Positions 25,481 to 33,169 of a stretch of DNA of 44,092 nucleotides are shown in pieces. Positions within the stretch are counted from its first letter, which is position 1. The number at the start of each line of letters is the position of its first letter. The notes beneath the pieces are model-generated. The model worked only from the letters and a program-made list of their open reading frames with translations, had not been told where the DNA came from and made no database searches. The position numbers and the translations under genes are program-made. Source of the DNA: CAYNWT01 sp964485095 (lineage in GTDB: Bacteria > Planctomycetota > Planctomycetia > Planctomycetales > Planctomycetaceae); contig CAZAIB010000043.1 in the NCBI GenBank assembly GCA_964485095.1, forward strand, positions 1-44,092. The letters are read 5' to 3'.

Positions 25481-26230
25481 CTACGATTCCAATTCGGATA
25501 CGACTCGCGTTCCGATGCGTTCGCCTGAGACTGCGCGGGCGATGTTGCCTTCTTTGTGGTAGTTGAACACAACGATTGGAATGTTGTGTTCCATGCAGTG
25601 ATGCATGGCCTGGGCGTCCATTACCTGCAGCCCTTGAGACAGCACGTCTTTGAACGTGATGTCTGAGTACCGAACCGCGTGCGGGTTCTTCAGTGGGTCT
25701 TCAGAGTAGACACCATCGACCTGTGTGCCTTTGAGAACCACGTCGGCTTCGATCTCACGAGCCCTCAGTGCAGCAGCTGTGTCTGTTGTGACGAACGGAC
25801 TTCCGGTTCCTGCAGCCAGAATCACGACGCGGCCCTTTTCCAGGTGACGCACGCAGCGGCGGCGGATGAATGGTTCGGCGACGCCTTCCATGCGGATTGC
25901 AGTTTGGAGCCGGGTTGGTACGCCGGCGATTTCCAATGCGTCCTGTAGTGCCAGCCCGTTGATGCAGGTGGCAAGCATACCCATGTAGTGAGCCGTTGCC
26001 GGGTTGATGGAACCACTGATCTCAGCGAACTGTTTCCCTCGCAAAATGTTTCCACCGCCGCAGACGATTGCCAGCTGAACGCCGGATTCCACAACAGCTT
26101 TGATTTGCTGAGACACAGCAGCGACTTCTGCCATGCTGATTCCCGACTCGCCGGTTCGACAGAAACTCTCACCGCTGATCTTCAAGAGAACGCGTTTGTA
26201 AGCAGGCTTAATTTCGTAGGCGTCGGACAT
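25481..26230 (-). CDS. pyrH: UMP kinase
   Basis: PyrH phosphorylates UMP to UDP. The 249 residues carry the amino-acid-kinase-fold landmarks of bacterial UMP kinase: YKRVLLKISGESF, LAIVCGGGNILRG, MGMLATCINGLALQDALE, VVILAAGTGSPFVTTDTAAALRA, and DVVLKGTQVDGVYSEDP, with VFNYHKEGNIARAVSGE near the end. ATG 26230 is chosen: GAGG lies 8 bases upstream and the TTG one codon before adds nothing. The gene follows rpsB and tsf in the common bacterial order, but a strong terminator after tsf separates it, so pyrH probably has its own promoter or depends on read-through. frr, often next in other bacteria, is absent here; the neighbour is the convergent DJ-1 gene. Confidence 0.97.
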   Translation of the reverse strand: MSDAYEIKPAYKRVLLKISGESFCRTGESGISMAEVAAVSQQIKAVVESGVQLAIVCGGGNILRGKQFAEISGSINPATAHYMGMLATCINGLALQDALEIAGVPTRLQTAIRMEGVAEPFIRRRCVRHLEKGRVVILAAGTGSPFVTTDTAAALRAREIEADVVLKGTQVDGVYSEDPLKNPHAVRYSDITFKDVLSQGLQVMDAQAMHHCMEHNIPIVVFNYHKEGNIARAVSGERIGTRVVSELES

Positions 26231-26322
26231 CAAAGACCTCAGTGCGTTCAGTAAGACGTTTCAGAATGTGAGATTGTGTCTGTGGATCCAGGCGGCAGCC
26301 GAATCCCTTTGCGAAGCATATG

Positions 26323-26351
26323 AAAAAAGGACAGGCCATAAAGACCTGTCC
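26323..26351 (-). terminator. Rho-independent terminator after tsf
   Basis: On the minus strand GGACAGG, a 9-base loop and CCTGTCC are followed by six T residues. It lies 29 bases after the tsf stop and about 95 bases before pyrH, a classic intrinsic terminator. Confidence 0.9.
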
Positions 26352-26379
26352 TCTGTTCTTCGATCGTTTTCTTCAGCGA

Positions 26380-27210
26380 CTAGCCACCAATCGCGACTCG
26401 GGTGAAGCACTTGGCTTCGTAGCCCTGCTCTTTGAGAGCCTGAGCAACGCTCTTCGTGTCGTCCTTCGCGTATGGCTGATTCACCAGTACGCCCTGTTCG
26501 ACATAGAACGTGTTCATGCGACCGTCGACGATCTTGTCGATGATGTTGTCTGGTTTGCCGGTTGCTTTCGCTTCAGCGGTCAGACGTTCGCGTTCTGCTG
26601 TGACAGCAGCACCATCAAGTTGTTCAACGCTTGTGACGCTTGGCTTCAGAGCAGCAATGTGCATCGCGACGCCCTTCAGTACTTCAGTGTCACTGCCGCC
26701 GTCGCCGGTGGCCATGAACAAGACGCCCGTCTTGTAGTCGTGGTGCACGTAAGTGCCAACCGGGCCAGCGACGCGGTTCACGCTTTTGACCACGATCTTT
26801 TCACGGATCTTGTTGACCAGTTCTTCGTATTCAGTCTGAATCGTCTTGTCAGAACCAGGTACGTTCTGGCCCATCAACGCTTCAGGTCCGTCAGCTCCTG
26901 GTCCTTCCAGTAGCTGCTTCACAAGCATCTCACCGAATGCACCCAGAACTTCACCTGTTGCAACAGGAGCAGATTCACACTGAATCTCAACCATTGCAGC
27001 TTCGGCGTCGTTTGACAAAACGAACACACGGCCTTCTTCGGTCGCGTTGTCAGCACGTTTGTTTTGGATTTTCTTGAACGCCTGGCTCAGGATTTCAACG
27101 GCTTTTTCTTCGTCGCCGCCAGCTTCCACGAGAGCTCGTTTGCAATCCATCATGGGTAGGTCAGTGCGTTCTCGCAGTGCCTTCACTGCTGCTGCTGTGA
27201 CTTCCGCCAT
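26380..27210 (-). CDS. tsf: Translation elongation factor Ts
   Basis: EF-Ts exchanges GDP for GTP on EF-Tu. The 276-residue protein starts with the typical UBA-like N-terminus AAAVKALRERTDLPMMDCKRAL (TDLPM.DCK signature), then a core with VQCESAPVATGE-like and YVHHDYKTGVLF segments, and an ending VLVNQPYAKDDTKSVAQAL that is diagnostic for EF-Ts. Length is close to the E. coli protein. AAGGAG lies 6 to 8 bases before ATG 27210. It follows rpsB after 139 bases that contain a hairpin, and is ended by an intrinsic terminator. Confidence 0.97.
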   Translation of the reverse strand: MAEVTAAAVKALRERTDLPMMDCKRALVEAGGDEEKAVEILSQAFKKIQNKRADNATEEGRVFVLSNDAEAAMVEIQCESAPVATGEVLGAFGEMLVKQLLEGPGADGPEALMGQNVPGSDKTIQTEYEELVNKIREKIVVKSVNRVAGPVGTYVHHDYKTGVLFMATGDGGSDTEVLKGVAMHIAALKPSVTSVEQLDGAAVTAERERLTAEAKATGKPDNIIDKIVDGRMNTFYVEQGVLVNQPYAKDDTKSVAQALKEQGYEAKCFTRVAIGG

Positions 27211-27288
27211 GGAATTCTCCTTGTCGTTAACATTGGTGTCGCGGCATCAAAATATGAGCAGCGCGAGGTAAAGGAAGGTGGTAGGAAC

Positions 27289-27336
27289 GCCGCTCAGACA
27301 CAGAAACCCACATCCCGGGTTCGCGCTCTGAGCGGC
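27289..27336 (-). promoter_or_regulatory. rpsB-tsf intergenic hairpin (possible attenuator)
   Basis: A perfect 10-bp inverted repeat (GCCGCTCAGA / TCTGAGCGGC) encloses an inner AACCC/GGGTT pairing. It sits just after the rpsB stop. No T-run follows on the minus strand, so it may act as partial attenuator or processing site between rpsB and tsf, as in other bacteria. Confidence 0.65.
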
Positions 27337-27349
27337 CGTTTGTTCCTGA

Positions 27350-28096
27350 CTATGTAATGGACGGAACCGCTTTTGGTTCGCTGCCCGGTTCTGGCTTCTT
27401 CTTCTCAGCAGGTCGCTGAGCTTTCGCAGCCTGAATCGATTCAGAGATCTGATTCAGAATCAGACGAATCGACCGGATACTGTCGTCGTTGCCGGGAATT
27501 GGCAGGTCGACTGTGTCCGGATCGGAATCCGTGTCGATGAGACCAACAATCTTGACGCCCAGTAGTCGAGCTTCGTGAACTGCGTTCTTTTCTTTGCCAG
27601 GATCAACCACAACGATGGCTTCCGGCAAGCGGTTCATGTCGCGAATACCGTTCAGGTTGCGGTAGATCTTGCGGTACTCACGATTCAGCGTTGACTGCAT
27701 CTTCTTTGAGTAAGTTGCAAGCTCACCACTTTCCTGCATGCTTTCCAGCTCTTCCAATCGCTTCAAGCGAGCGCGAACGGTTCGGAAGTTGGTCAGGGTG
27801 CCACCGAGCCAACGCTCGTTGCAGTAAGGCATGCTGCATGCTTCTGCAGCTTCCGCGACGGCTCCGCGAGCCTGCCGTTTGGTTCCACAGAACAGAATCA
27901 AGCTGCCCTGGAAGGCGACTCGGTGAAGGTACTTCTTAGCTCGAAGCAACCCTCGAATCGTCTCTTTGATATCGATGATGTGAATGTTGTTGCGGCGACC
28001 GTAAATATACGGACGCATTTTAGGATTCCAACGAGCGGTTCGGTGTCCAAAGTGAACACCAGCCTCGAGGATGTCCTTCACGACAATCTCAGCCAT
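27350..28096 (-). CDS. rpsB: 30S ribosomal protein S2
   Basis: The 248-residue S2 protein is complete: EIVVKDILEAGVHFGHRTARWNPKMRPYIYGRRNNIHIIDI, FCGTKRQA, CNERWLGGTLTNF, LPEAIVVVDPGKEKNAVHEARLLGVKIVGLIDTDSDPD and VDLPIPGNDDSIRSI are all family signatures. A Lys/Pro-rich tail (AEKKKPEPGSEPK) extends the C-terminus. AAGGAGAT lies 6 bases before ATG 28096; upstream in-frame codons as far as 28168 lack such a site and would add unconserved residues. It heads the rpsB-tsf unit. The 276-base region upstream must contain its promoter and leader. Confidence 0.97.
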   Translation of the reverse strand: MAEIVVKDILEAGVHFGHRTARWNPKMRPYIYGRRNNIHIIDIKETIRGLLRAKKYLHRVAFQGSLILFCGTKRQARGAVAEAAEACSMPYCNERWLGGTLTNFRTVRARLKRLEELESMQESGELATYSKKMQSTLNREYRKIYRNLNGIRDMNRLPEAIVVVDPGKEKNAVHEARLLGVKIVGLIDTDSDPDTVDLPIPGNDDSIRSIRLILNQISESIQAAKAQRPAEKKKPEPGSEPKAVPSIT

Positions 28097-28372
28097 AGCC
28101 GATCTCCTTGCCATTCGTGATGGCAGAACAATTGTGTGAACGCGGTCGCGACCAGAGGTTGGGCGCAAAGCGAACGTTAATGACTACTTATGGGTGTAGC
28201 CGTAACCCTTTTTGAAGCCTCGACTAACGGTTCGTCAGCGAAGCGAACCGGGGATGGTATCCAGCGGACCAACATCCGTCAAATGCCGCGAGTATCCAGA
28301 GCCGAATTCCGCCGGGTGACGAGATTCAGCTCTGGCACTGCCACTCACTTGGCAGTTGTGTCGCAAGTCGGC

Positions 28373-28978
28373 TTAGAGAACTGATTTCGACTCGATGTAG
28401 GCAACGACTTCAGCAGCAAGGTCATCAATGCCCTTGGTATCTGAATCCAGCACCAATTCGGCCTTCTCAGGTTCCTCGTAAGGCGCGTCAATCCCCGTGA
28501 AACCCTTGATTTCGCCCGCGCGAGCCTTCTTGTACAGGCCTTTGGGGTCGCGACCTTCGCAGGTCTCAAGCGAAGCGTTTACGTAGACTTCGTGGAATGC
28601 ACCTTCTGGAAGGAGTGCACGAACCGCGTCACGGTCAGCCCGGTAGGGCGAGATGAATGCGGTGAGAACCAGAATCCCGGCGTCAGAAAACAGCTTGGCA
28701 ACCTCACCGATGCGGCGGATGTTCTCCGTGCGATCTTCAGGTGAGAACCCAAGGTTCTTGTTTAGGCCCATGCGGACGTTGTCACCGTCCAATACGAACG
28801 TATGAATACCCTTCTTGTGGAGCAGGTGGTCGCTAGCGTTGGCGACGGTGCTTTTCCCACATCCGCTGAGGCCGGTGAACCAAAGAATCCCGCCCTTGTG
28901 ACCGTTTAGTTTTTCACGTTCGGCAGAAGGGACGCTGTGTTCGTGCCAGGTGACGTTTGTTGCCTTTTGATCGGCCAT
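28373..28978 (-). CDS. cysC: Adenylylsulfate (APS) kinase
   Basis: CysC phosphorylates adenosine 5'-phosphosulfate to PAPS in sulfate assimilation or sulfation. The 201-residue protein is a stand-alone kinase: Walker A GLSGCGKST (36-44), VLDGDNVRMGLNKNLGFSPEDRTENIRRIGEVAKL, the lid/substrate segment FISPYRADRD, VYVNASLETCEGRDPKGLYKKARAGEIKGFTGIDAPYE. These are the conserved APS kinase blocks. ATG 28978 has GGAG 5 bases upstream. cysN and cysD are not in the window. In planctomycetes, PAPS may also feed sulfation; that is inference. It lies upstream of rpsB on the same strand with 276 bases between, which include small inverted repeats (CAGAGC/GCTCTG, CTGCCA/TGGCAG) that may end its transcript. 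Confidence 0.95.
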   Translation of the reverse strand: MADQKATNVTWHEHSVPSAEREKLNGHKGGILWFTGLSGCGKSTVANASDHLLHKKGIHTFVLDGDNVRMGLNKNLGFSPEDRTENIRRIGEVAKLFSDAGILVLTAFISPYRADRDAVRALLPEGAFHEVYVNASLETCEGRDPKGLYKKARAGEIKGFTGIDAPYEEPEKAELVLDSDTKGIDDLAAEVVAYIESKSVL

Positions 28979-29257
28979 GGGAGCTCCGTGTTTTCAAATA
29001 TGCTTGTAAGCCCAAGATGATAGGTCAGCCACCGAGCCATGAAAAGTGCTTCATTGAGCTAGCGCAACGCCGCCCGCAAACCCGGCGACATGGCACTTTG
29101 TCACCCATGTCTTGACCGGAGAACGCCCAAAGTGCAAGCTCACGGAACCGACACCGCTTGGTGGCTCTCGTTCCCGAACGGAAATATGCCTGCCGTGCGA
29201 GCGCTGGTCCTCTGGTCCGGCAAGCGATTTGGGAGCCGAGTCTCGTCTGGAGCCGTT

Positions 29258-29506
29258 ATGGACGATGATCCAACACCGCGAAGAGGTTGGCTGTCTCGTC
29301 GATCGTTGGCGCGGATTGTTTTCGTGATGACTCTGATTTGCTGTGTCATCTATCCGCTGTGGATGTCTTTTGGCCCGCCGCCGAAGTTCCCTATCAGCGC
29401 AGAGACCACGCACTTTTTGGAGCCACTCACTCCGGACGGGAAGCTGGATTTCGAGGCCGCGTGTTTCCTCTCATTCGCAGTAGTTGCTATTCACCAATTG
29501 CTGTGA
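29258..29506 (+). pseudogene. Truncated N-terminus of a large planctomycete membrane protein
   Basis: From ATG 29258 the 82-residue product has a basic head (RRGWLSRRSLAR), one transmembrane segment (IVFVMTLICCVIYPLWMSF) and then FPISAETTHFLEPLTPDGKLDFEAA. The latter segment resembles the conserved start of large planctomycete membrane proteins of unknown function (pattern ISxETTxxxxPLxxDGxVDYxAALN). After FEAA the expected continuation stops and is replaced by an unrelated hydrophobic tail ending at 29506, and no downstream frame restores it. I read this as a remnant cut off by deletion or rearrangement. A short functional membrane peptide is the alternative. Confidence 0.5.
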
Positions 29507-29565
29507 CCGGAGTGGCGTGCGGGTTCTGCTTCGCAACTTCCCTCTCCGGGCCTGAGAGCCCCGCT

Positions 29566-29684
29566 CTCCCGCAAGCGGGAGGTGAATGCCACTGACATTC
29601 ACCTTCGCCACCGATTTTACATCGGTGGGCTCACGGCTTTTGCACTACGAAACCGATCCGTAGTGCGTGCGTTGCAGAAGCCGT
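29566..29684. repeat. Cluster of REP-like hairpins
   Basis: Four inverted repeats follow each other: CTCCCGC/GCGGGAG (29566-29581), CCACCGAT/ATCGGTGG (29608-29628), and GCACTACG/CGTAGTGC (29642-29666) nested within ACGGCTT/AAGCCGT (29633-29684). The first resembles the palindrome at 44048-44069. Confidence 0.65.
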
Positions 29685-29899
29685 TAAACCCCTGACCTAA
29701 AAAGGCACGTAAAGTCGGAGGGCGAGAATCTAGAGTCAGTGCCATGGGGCGGGAGAGTGGCAGTGAGACAAGACGCACCAGGCATCCGGTGGAACAACGC
29801 ATCTATTTGCGATGGGCTGTCTGTTTCCTCACGATTAGCTCGTTCGTACCATCTCATTGCTGAACCGTACTGAATCGCGTGAATGGTGAGGCGGACGTA

Positions 29900-29937
29900 T
29901 CCCTGATAAAGTACTGCGTATTTTTCGCATTCAGGGA
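29900..29937 (+). promoter_or_regulatory. hisI: Hairpin overlapping the hisI Shine-Dalgarno site
   Basis: TCCCTGA pairs with TCAGGGA, with a second inner stem TGCG/CGCA and loop TATTTTT. The 3' arm contains AGGGA (29933-29937), the only plausible ribosome-binding site 8 bases before the hisI ATG, so the fold would hide it. Effect on translation is inferred. Confidence 0.45.
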
Positions 29938-29945
29938 ATTGAACG

Positions 29946-30332
29946 ATGGACGCCGCGACCGGCCCGAATTTTGAGAAAGCCGATCTCCTACCCGTGATTG
30001 CTCAGGACGATGCCACGGGGGACGTCTTGATGCTGGCCTACATGAACGAAGAGGCCTGGAACGAAACGCTCAAGACTGGAAAAGTTTGCTACTTCAGCCG
30101 CAGCCGCAACAAGCTGTGGCGCAAGGGTGAAGAGAGCGGCAATGTTCAGGAGGTGAAGTCGATTTACTTCGACTGCGATGCCGATACCCTGCTGATCAAA
30201 GTGAACCAAATCGGCGGCGCGGCGTGCCATGAAGGGTACCGCAGCTGCTTTTTCAGACGAGTGAACACCGATGGGCCGGTTGAGGTCGTCGGCGAACGCG
30301 TCTTCGATCCGTCTGAAGTCTACAAGAAGTGA
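29946..30332 (+). CDS. hisI: Phosphoribosyl-AMP cyclohydrolase
   Basis: HisI opens the purine ring of phosphoribosyl-AMP in histidine synthesis. The 128-residue protein is the single-function form, without the HisE pyrophosphohydrolase domain. It shows VLMLAYMNEEAW, CYFSRSRNKLWRKGEESGNVQEVKSIYFDCDADTLL with the Asp-x-Asp metal site, and GGAACHEGYRSCFFR with zinc-ligand cysteines. ATG 29946 is the only good start. It is followed by hisG after 9 bases, an unusual pair taken out of the usual his operon order; other his genes are not in the window. A hairpin covers its ribosome-binding site. Confidence 0.95.
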   Translation: MDAATGPNFEKADLLPVIAQDDATGDVLMLAYMNEEAWNETLKTGKVCYFSRSRNKLWRKGEESGNVQEVKSIYFDCDADTLLIKVNQIGGAACHEGYRSCFFRRVNTDGPVEVVGERVFDPSEVYKK

Positions 30333-30341
30333 AGAGCGACA

Positions 30342-31220
30342 ATGTCTGAACGTCTGCTGAAACTCGGTATCCCAGCCGGTAGCTTGCAGGAATCCACCGG
30401 CGAACTGTTCCGCAAAGCCGGGTACCGAATCAAGTTCTCATCTCGATCGTATTTTCCCACCATCGACGACGACGAAATCGAATGCCTGCTCATCCGCGCG
30501 CAGGAGATGGCTCGGTATGTTGATGATGGTGTTCTGGATGCGGGCATCACGGGACACGATTGGGTGGTTGAAACCCAGGCCGATGTTCATGAGATTTGCG
30601 AGTTGGTGTTCTCGAAGGTCAGCCGACGACCAGTCCGCTGGGTTCTATGCGTTCCAAACGGATCAGAAATCACGACGGTCGAACAACTGGAAGGCAAACG
30701 CATCGCAACCGAAGCCGTTGGCCTGACCAACAGCTTCCTGAAGAAACACGGAGTCACTGCCAACGTCGAATTCAGTTGGGGCGCGACCGAAGTCAAACCG
30801 CCGAAGCTGGCCGATGCGATTGTCGAAGTCACCGAAACGGGCAACTCACTTCGCGCAAACAACCTGCGTATCATCGCAGAGGTTTTACAGAGCACGACAC
30901 GGTTCATCAGCAACAAGGCAGCGTGGGCCGACGACTGGAAACGCGAGAAACTGGAACACATCGCGCTGATGCTGCAAAGCTGTCTGGCAGCCGAAGGCAA
31001 AGTCGGCCTGATGATGAACGCTCCGCGCGCGGCTCTGGAACGCGTCCTGGGAACGCTGCCCGCTTTGCAAACTCCGACCGTCTCGCAGTTGTCTGACCCG
31101 GATTGGGTCGCAATCAACACGATTCTTGATGAGACCACTGTTCGCACTCTGGTTCCCATCCTCCGAAACGCCGGCGCGCGAGGGATTGTTGAGTACCCCA
31201 TCAGCAAGATCATCGACTGA
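30342..31220 (+). CDS. hisG: ATP phosphoribosyltransferase (long form)
   Basis: HisG joins ATP to PRPP in the first step of histidine synthesis. The 292 residues are the long form with a C-terminal ACT-like regulatory domain, so no HisZ partner is needed and feedback by histidine is expected. Visible parts: LLKLGIPAGSLQESTGELFRKAGY, DAGITGHDWV, RIATEAVGLTNSFLKKHG, the PRPP loop VEVTETGNSLRANNLRI, and the C-terminal LPALQTPTVSQLSDPDWVAINTILDE, ending ARGIVEYPISKIID. Start ATG 30342 follows GAAGAG. Nine bases separate it from hisI. The next gene starts within its last codons. Confidence 0.96.
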   Translation: MSERLLKLGIPAGSLQESTGELFRKAGYRIKFSSRSYFPTIDDDEIECLLIRAQEMARYVDDGVLDAGITGHDWVVETQADVHEICELVFSKVSRRPVRWVLCVPNGSEITTVEQLEGKRIATEAVGLTNSFLKKHGVTANVEFSWGATEVKPPKLADAIVEVTETGNSLRANNLRIIAEVLQSTTRFISNKAAWADDWKREKLEHIALMLQSCLAAEGKVGLMMNAPRAALERVLGTLPALQTPTVSQLSDPDWVAINTILDETTVRTLVPILRNAGARGIVEYPISKIID

Positions 31221-31800
31221 CGTCCAGCCGGCCGTCGTCGCCAAAGTCGGCGGAAGCCTGTACGACCTGCCGGAACTTGGCGAACGCCTGCAGCGTCTGC
31301 TACTAAGCTTCAGTGGTCGTCGGATTCTTCTGGTTGCTGGCGGCGGTACTTCAGCGGACGTGGTTCGGAAACTTCAGCCGGTACACGAACTTAGCGACGC
31401 TGCGGCTCACCGCATCGCGATGGAATCACTGCGAGTGGGCGAACGCCTGCTGTGCGAACTCATCCCAAGCGCCATCCTGGTGAGTTCACTAAGCGACATG
31501 CTGCAGCCGGGTACGTTTGTCGTTCAAGCAGCTGACTTTGTCGCGAGCCATGAAAAACCGGGAGTCGAACAGCTAGCCCACGATTGGTCTGTTACCAGCG
31601 ATTCGATAGCGGCATGGATTGGAACCCAGGTTGGCGCCGATGAAGTGCTGCTGCTTAAGTCAACCGCTGCCCCACCCAACCTAAAATCGGCGGCCGCAAC
31701 CGGACATGTTGACGGCGCGTTCTTAACGCATGCCGGCCAACTGCGCGTTTCCTGGTGCAACCTGCGAGCTGACGAATCGATCGCCCACATCGTTAGCTGA
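31189..31800 (+). CDS. Amino-acid-kinase-fold protein (possible MfnE-like kinase)
   Basis: The protein begins with a carbamate/amino acid kinase phosphate-binding segment (VVAKVGGSLYDLPELGERLQRLL, then ILLVAGGGTSADVVRKL) and later has SDSIAAWIGTQVGADEVLLLKSTAA, as in small members of the amino acid kinase superfamily. Such short kinases include MfnE, which acts in methanopterin-type cofactor synthesis; planctomycetes have tetrahydromethanopterin genes, so that is one guess, not a demonstration. The start is uncertain. No ATG lies after the hisG stop. TTG 31189, with GAGG about 5 bases before it, overlaps hisG by 32 bases, and ATG 31129 overlaps by 92. Translational coupling to hisG is likely either way. 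Confidence 0.6.
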   Translation: MSTPSARSSTDVQPAVVAKVGGSLYDLPELGERLQRLLLSFSGRRILLVAGGGTSADVVRKLQPVHELSDAAAHRIAMESLRVGERLLCELIPSAILVSSLSDMLQPGTFVVQAADFVASHEKPGVEQLAHDWSVTSDSIAAWIGTQVGADEVLLLKSTAAPPNLKSAAATGHVDGAFLTHAGQLRVSWCNLRADESIAHIVS

Positions 31801-31891
31801 CGCCGCCGGCAGGAATTCTTGTTGCCATGGCAAACCAGGTTGCAAGTCACCACACTTGTGTTCTGTCCGCCCTCGTTGGTCATGGAACGCT

Positions 31892-33127
31892 ATGAGATAT
31901 TTTCCCGTGTGGTTGCTGCTGCTCTGTCCCGTGCTGGCTTCTGCGCAGGGGCCGGTTCGGTTTGAAAAACTGACTTTGACTGATCGCTACTACTGTGATG
32001 GTATCGCGACCGGTGACATCAACGGCGATGGCAAAGTTGATGTGGTGGCGGGTCCGTTTTGGTATGCAGGTCCGGAGTTCACGGACGCTCATCAGTTTTA
32101 CGAACAGCAACCGTTACCGACGGCTCCCAGTCCCAGCAACAGCATGTTTAGCTTTGTGCACGATTTCAGTGGTGATGGGAAACCCGACATTCTGGTGCTG
32201 GGCCGAGTGCACGTGCACCCAGCGCGATGGTACGAGAATCCTGGCGATGATCCCGGGATGTGGAAGGAGCACTTTGCGTTCGAACGTGTTCGAGGTGAAT
32301 CGCCGCAACTGGTTGACCTGGACGGTGACGGGAAAAAGGAACTGACGACTCATTGGGAAAACCGATGGGGAACCATCCAGCCTGACGCCGAGGACTGCCG
32401 CAAGCCGTGGAAGTTTACCCCTGTCGCTGCCGCCGGTAAGTGGAATCAGTGGTACCACGGCCAGGGCACCGGCGATCTAAACAAAGACGGTCGGATTGAC
32501 ATGTTGCTTAACGATGGCTGGCTGGAACAGCCGTCAGAGAAAGCCAAACCCTGGACATTTCATCGCGGTAAGTTCTCCCGAACCCGAGGCGGCGCGCAGA
32601 TGTTTGCGTATGACGTTGATGGCGACGGAGACCGCGATGTCATCTCGTCTTTGGACGCTCACGGCTGGGGGCTGGCATGGTTCGAACAAATCGCGGCCAC
32701 CGCGCCGGCTACAGATGAGACGCGGACAATGGGGCCGGTGAAGTTTGTTCCTCATCCAATGATGGGAAGCCGCGACGACGAATCAAAGTACGGAGTTGCG
32801 TTCTCTCAGCCGCACGCCGTCGCACTGGCGGATATCGATGGCGATGGGCTCAAAGATATCGTGACCGGTAAGCGCCGGTGGGCTCATGGACCGAAGGGCG
32901 ACGTTGAGCCCAATGCGAAACCGGTCGTCTATTGGTTCAAGCTCAGCCGAGATGCGAACGGCAAGGCAAAGTACACGCCGCATTTAATTGATGAGAAATC
33001 CGGTGTCGGCGTGCAGATTGAAGTCACCGACGTGAACGGCGATGGACGGGCCGACGTGCTGTCGGCATCGAAGCTCGGCGCGTTCGTGTTCTTGAACAGG
33101 CAGCCTGACGCCGGTGCCACTAAGTAG
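31892..33127 (+). CDS. Secreted FG-GAP/VCBS repeat protein
   Basis: Read from ATG 31892 the protein has 411 residues with a signal peptide (MRYFPVWLLLLCPVLASAQG). Seven calcium-binding-like FG-GAP loops are visible: DINGDGKVDVV, DFSGDGKPDIL, DLDGDGKKEL, DLNKDGRIDML, DVDGDGDRDVI, DIDGDGLKDIV and DVNGDGRADVL, spaced roughly 45-70 residues apart, forming a beta-propeller like integrin alpha subunits. Between them are tryptophan-rich segments (WYAGPEF, HPARWYENPGD). Such proteins are numerous in planctomycetes and are exported; the ligand is unknown. An in-frame extension to 31730 would bury the signal peptide and is rejected. Confidence 0.85.
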   Translation: MRYFPVWLLLLCPVLASAQGPVRFEKLTLTDRYYCDGIATGDINGDGKVDVVAGPFWYAGPEFTDAHQFYEQQPLPTAPSPSNSMFSFVHDFSGDGKPDILVLGRVHVHPARWYENPGDDPGMWKEHFAFERVRGESPQLVDLDGDGKKELTTHWENRWGTIQPDAEDCRKPWKFTPVAAAGKWNQWYHGQGTGDLNKDGRIDMLLNDGWLEQPSEKAKPWTFHRGKFSRTRGGAQMFAYDVDGDGDRDVISSLDAHGWGLAWFEQIAATAPATDETRTMGPVKFVPHPMMGSRDDESKYGVAFSQPHAVALADIDGDGLKDIVTGKRRWAHGPKGDVEPNAKPVVYWFKLSRDANGKAKYTPHLIDEKSGVGVQIEVTDVNGDGRADVLSASKLGAFVFLNRQPDAGATK

Positions 33128-33169
33128 AGAACCAACTTTGCAGTGGAATCAGGTTCCGAGCGCTAATCG

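Larger units (their letters stand above)
29507..29945. other. Intergenic region with REP-like hairpins and the hisI leader
   Basis: About 440 bases without a gene. It holds a CTCCCGC/GCGGGAG hairpin (29566-29581), a cluster of hairpins (29608-29684) and a hairpin covering the hisI ribosome-binding site (29900-29937). The hairpins look like dispersed intergenic repeats; nothing else was recognised. Confidence 0.6.

Noticed and set aside
31730..31891. Extended N-terminus of the FG-GAP protein
   Set aside because: It overlaps the preceding kinase-fold gene and would bury the signal peptide that begins at ATG 31892.
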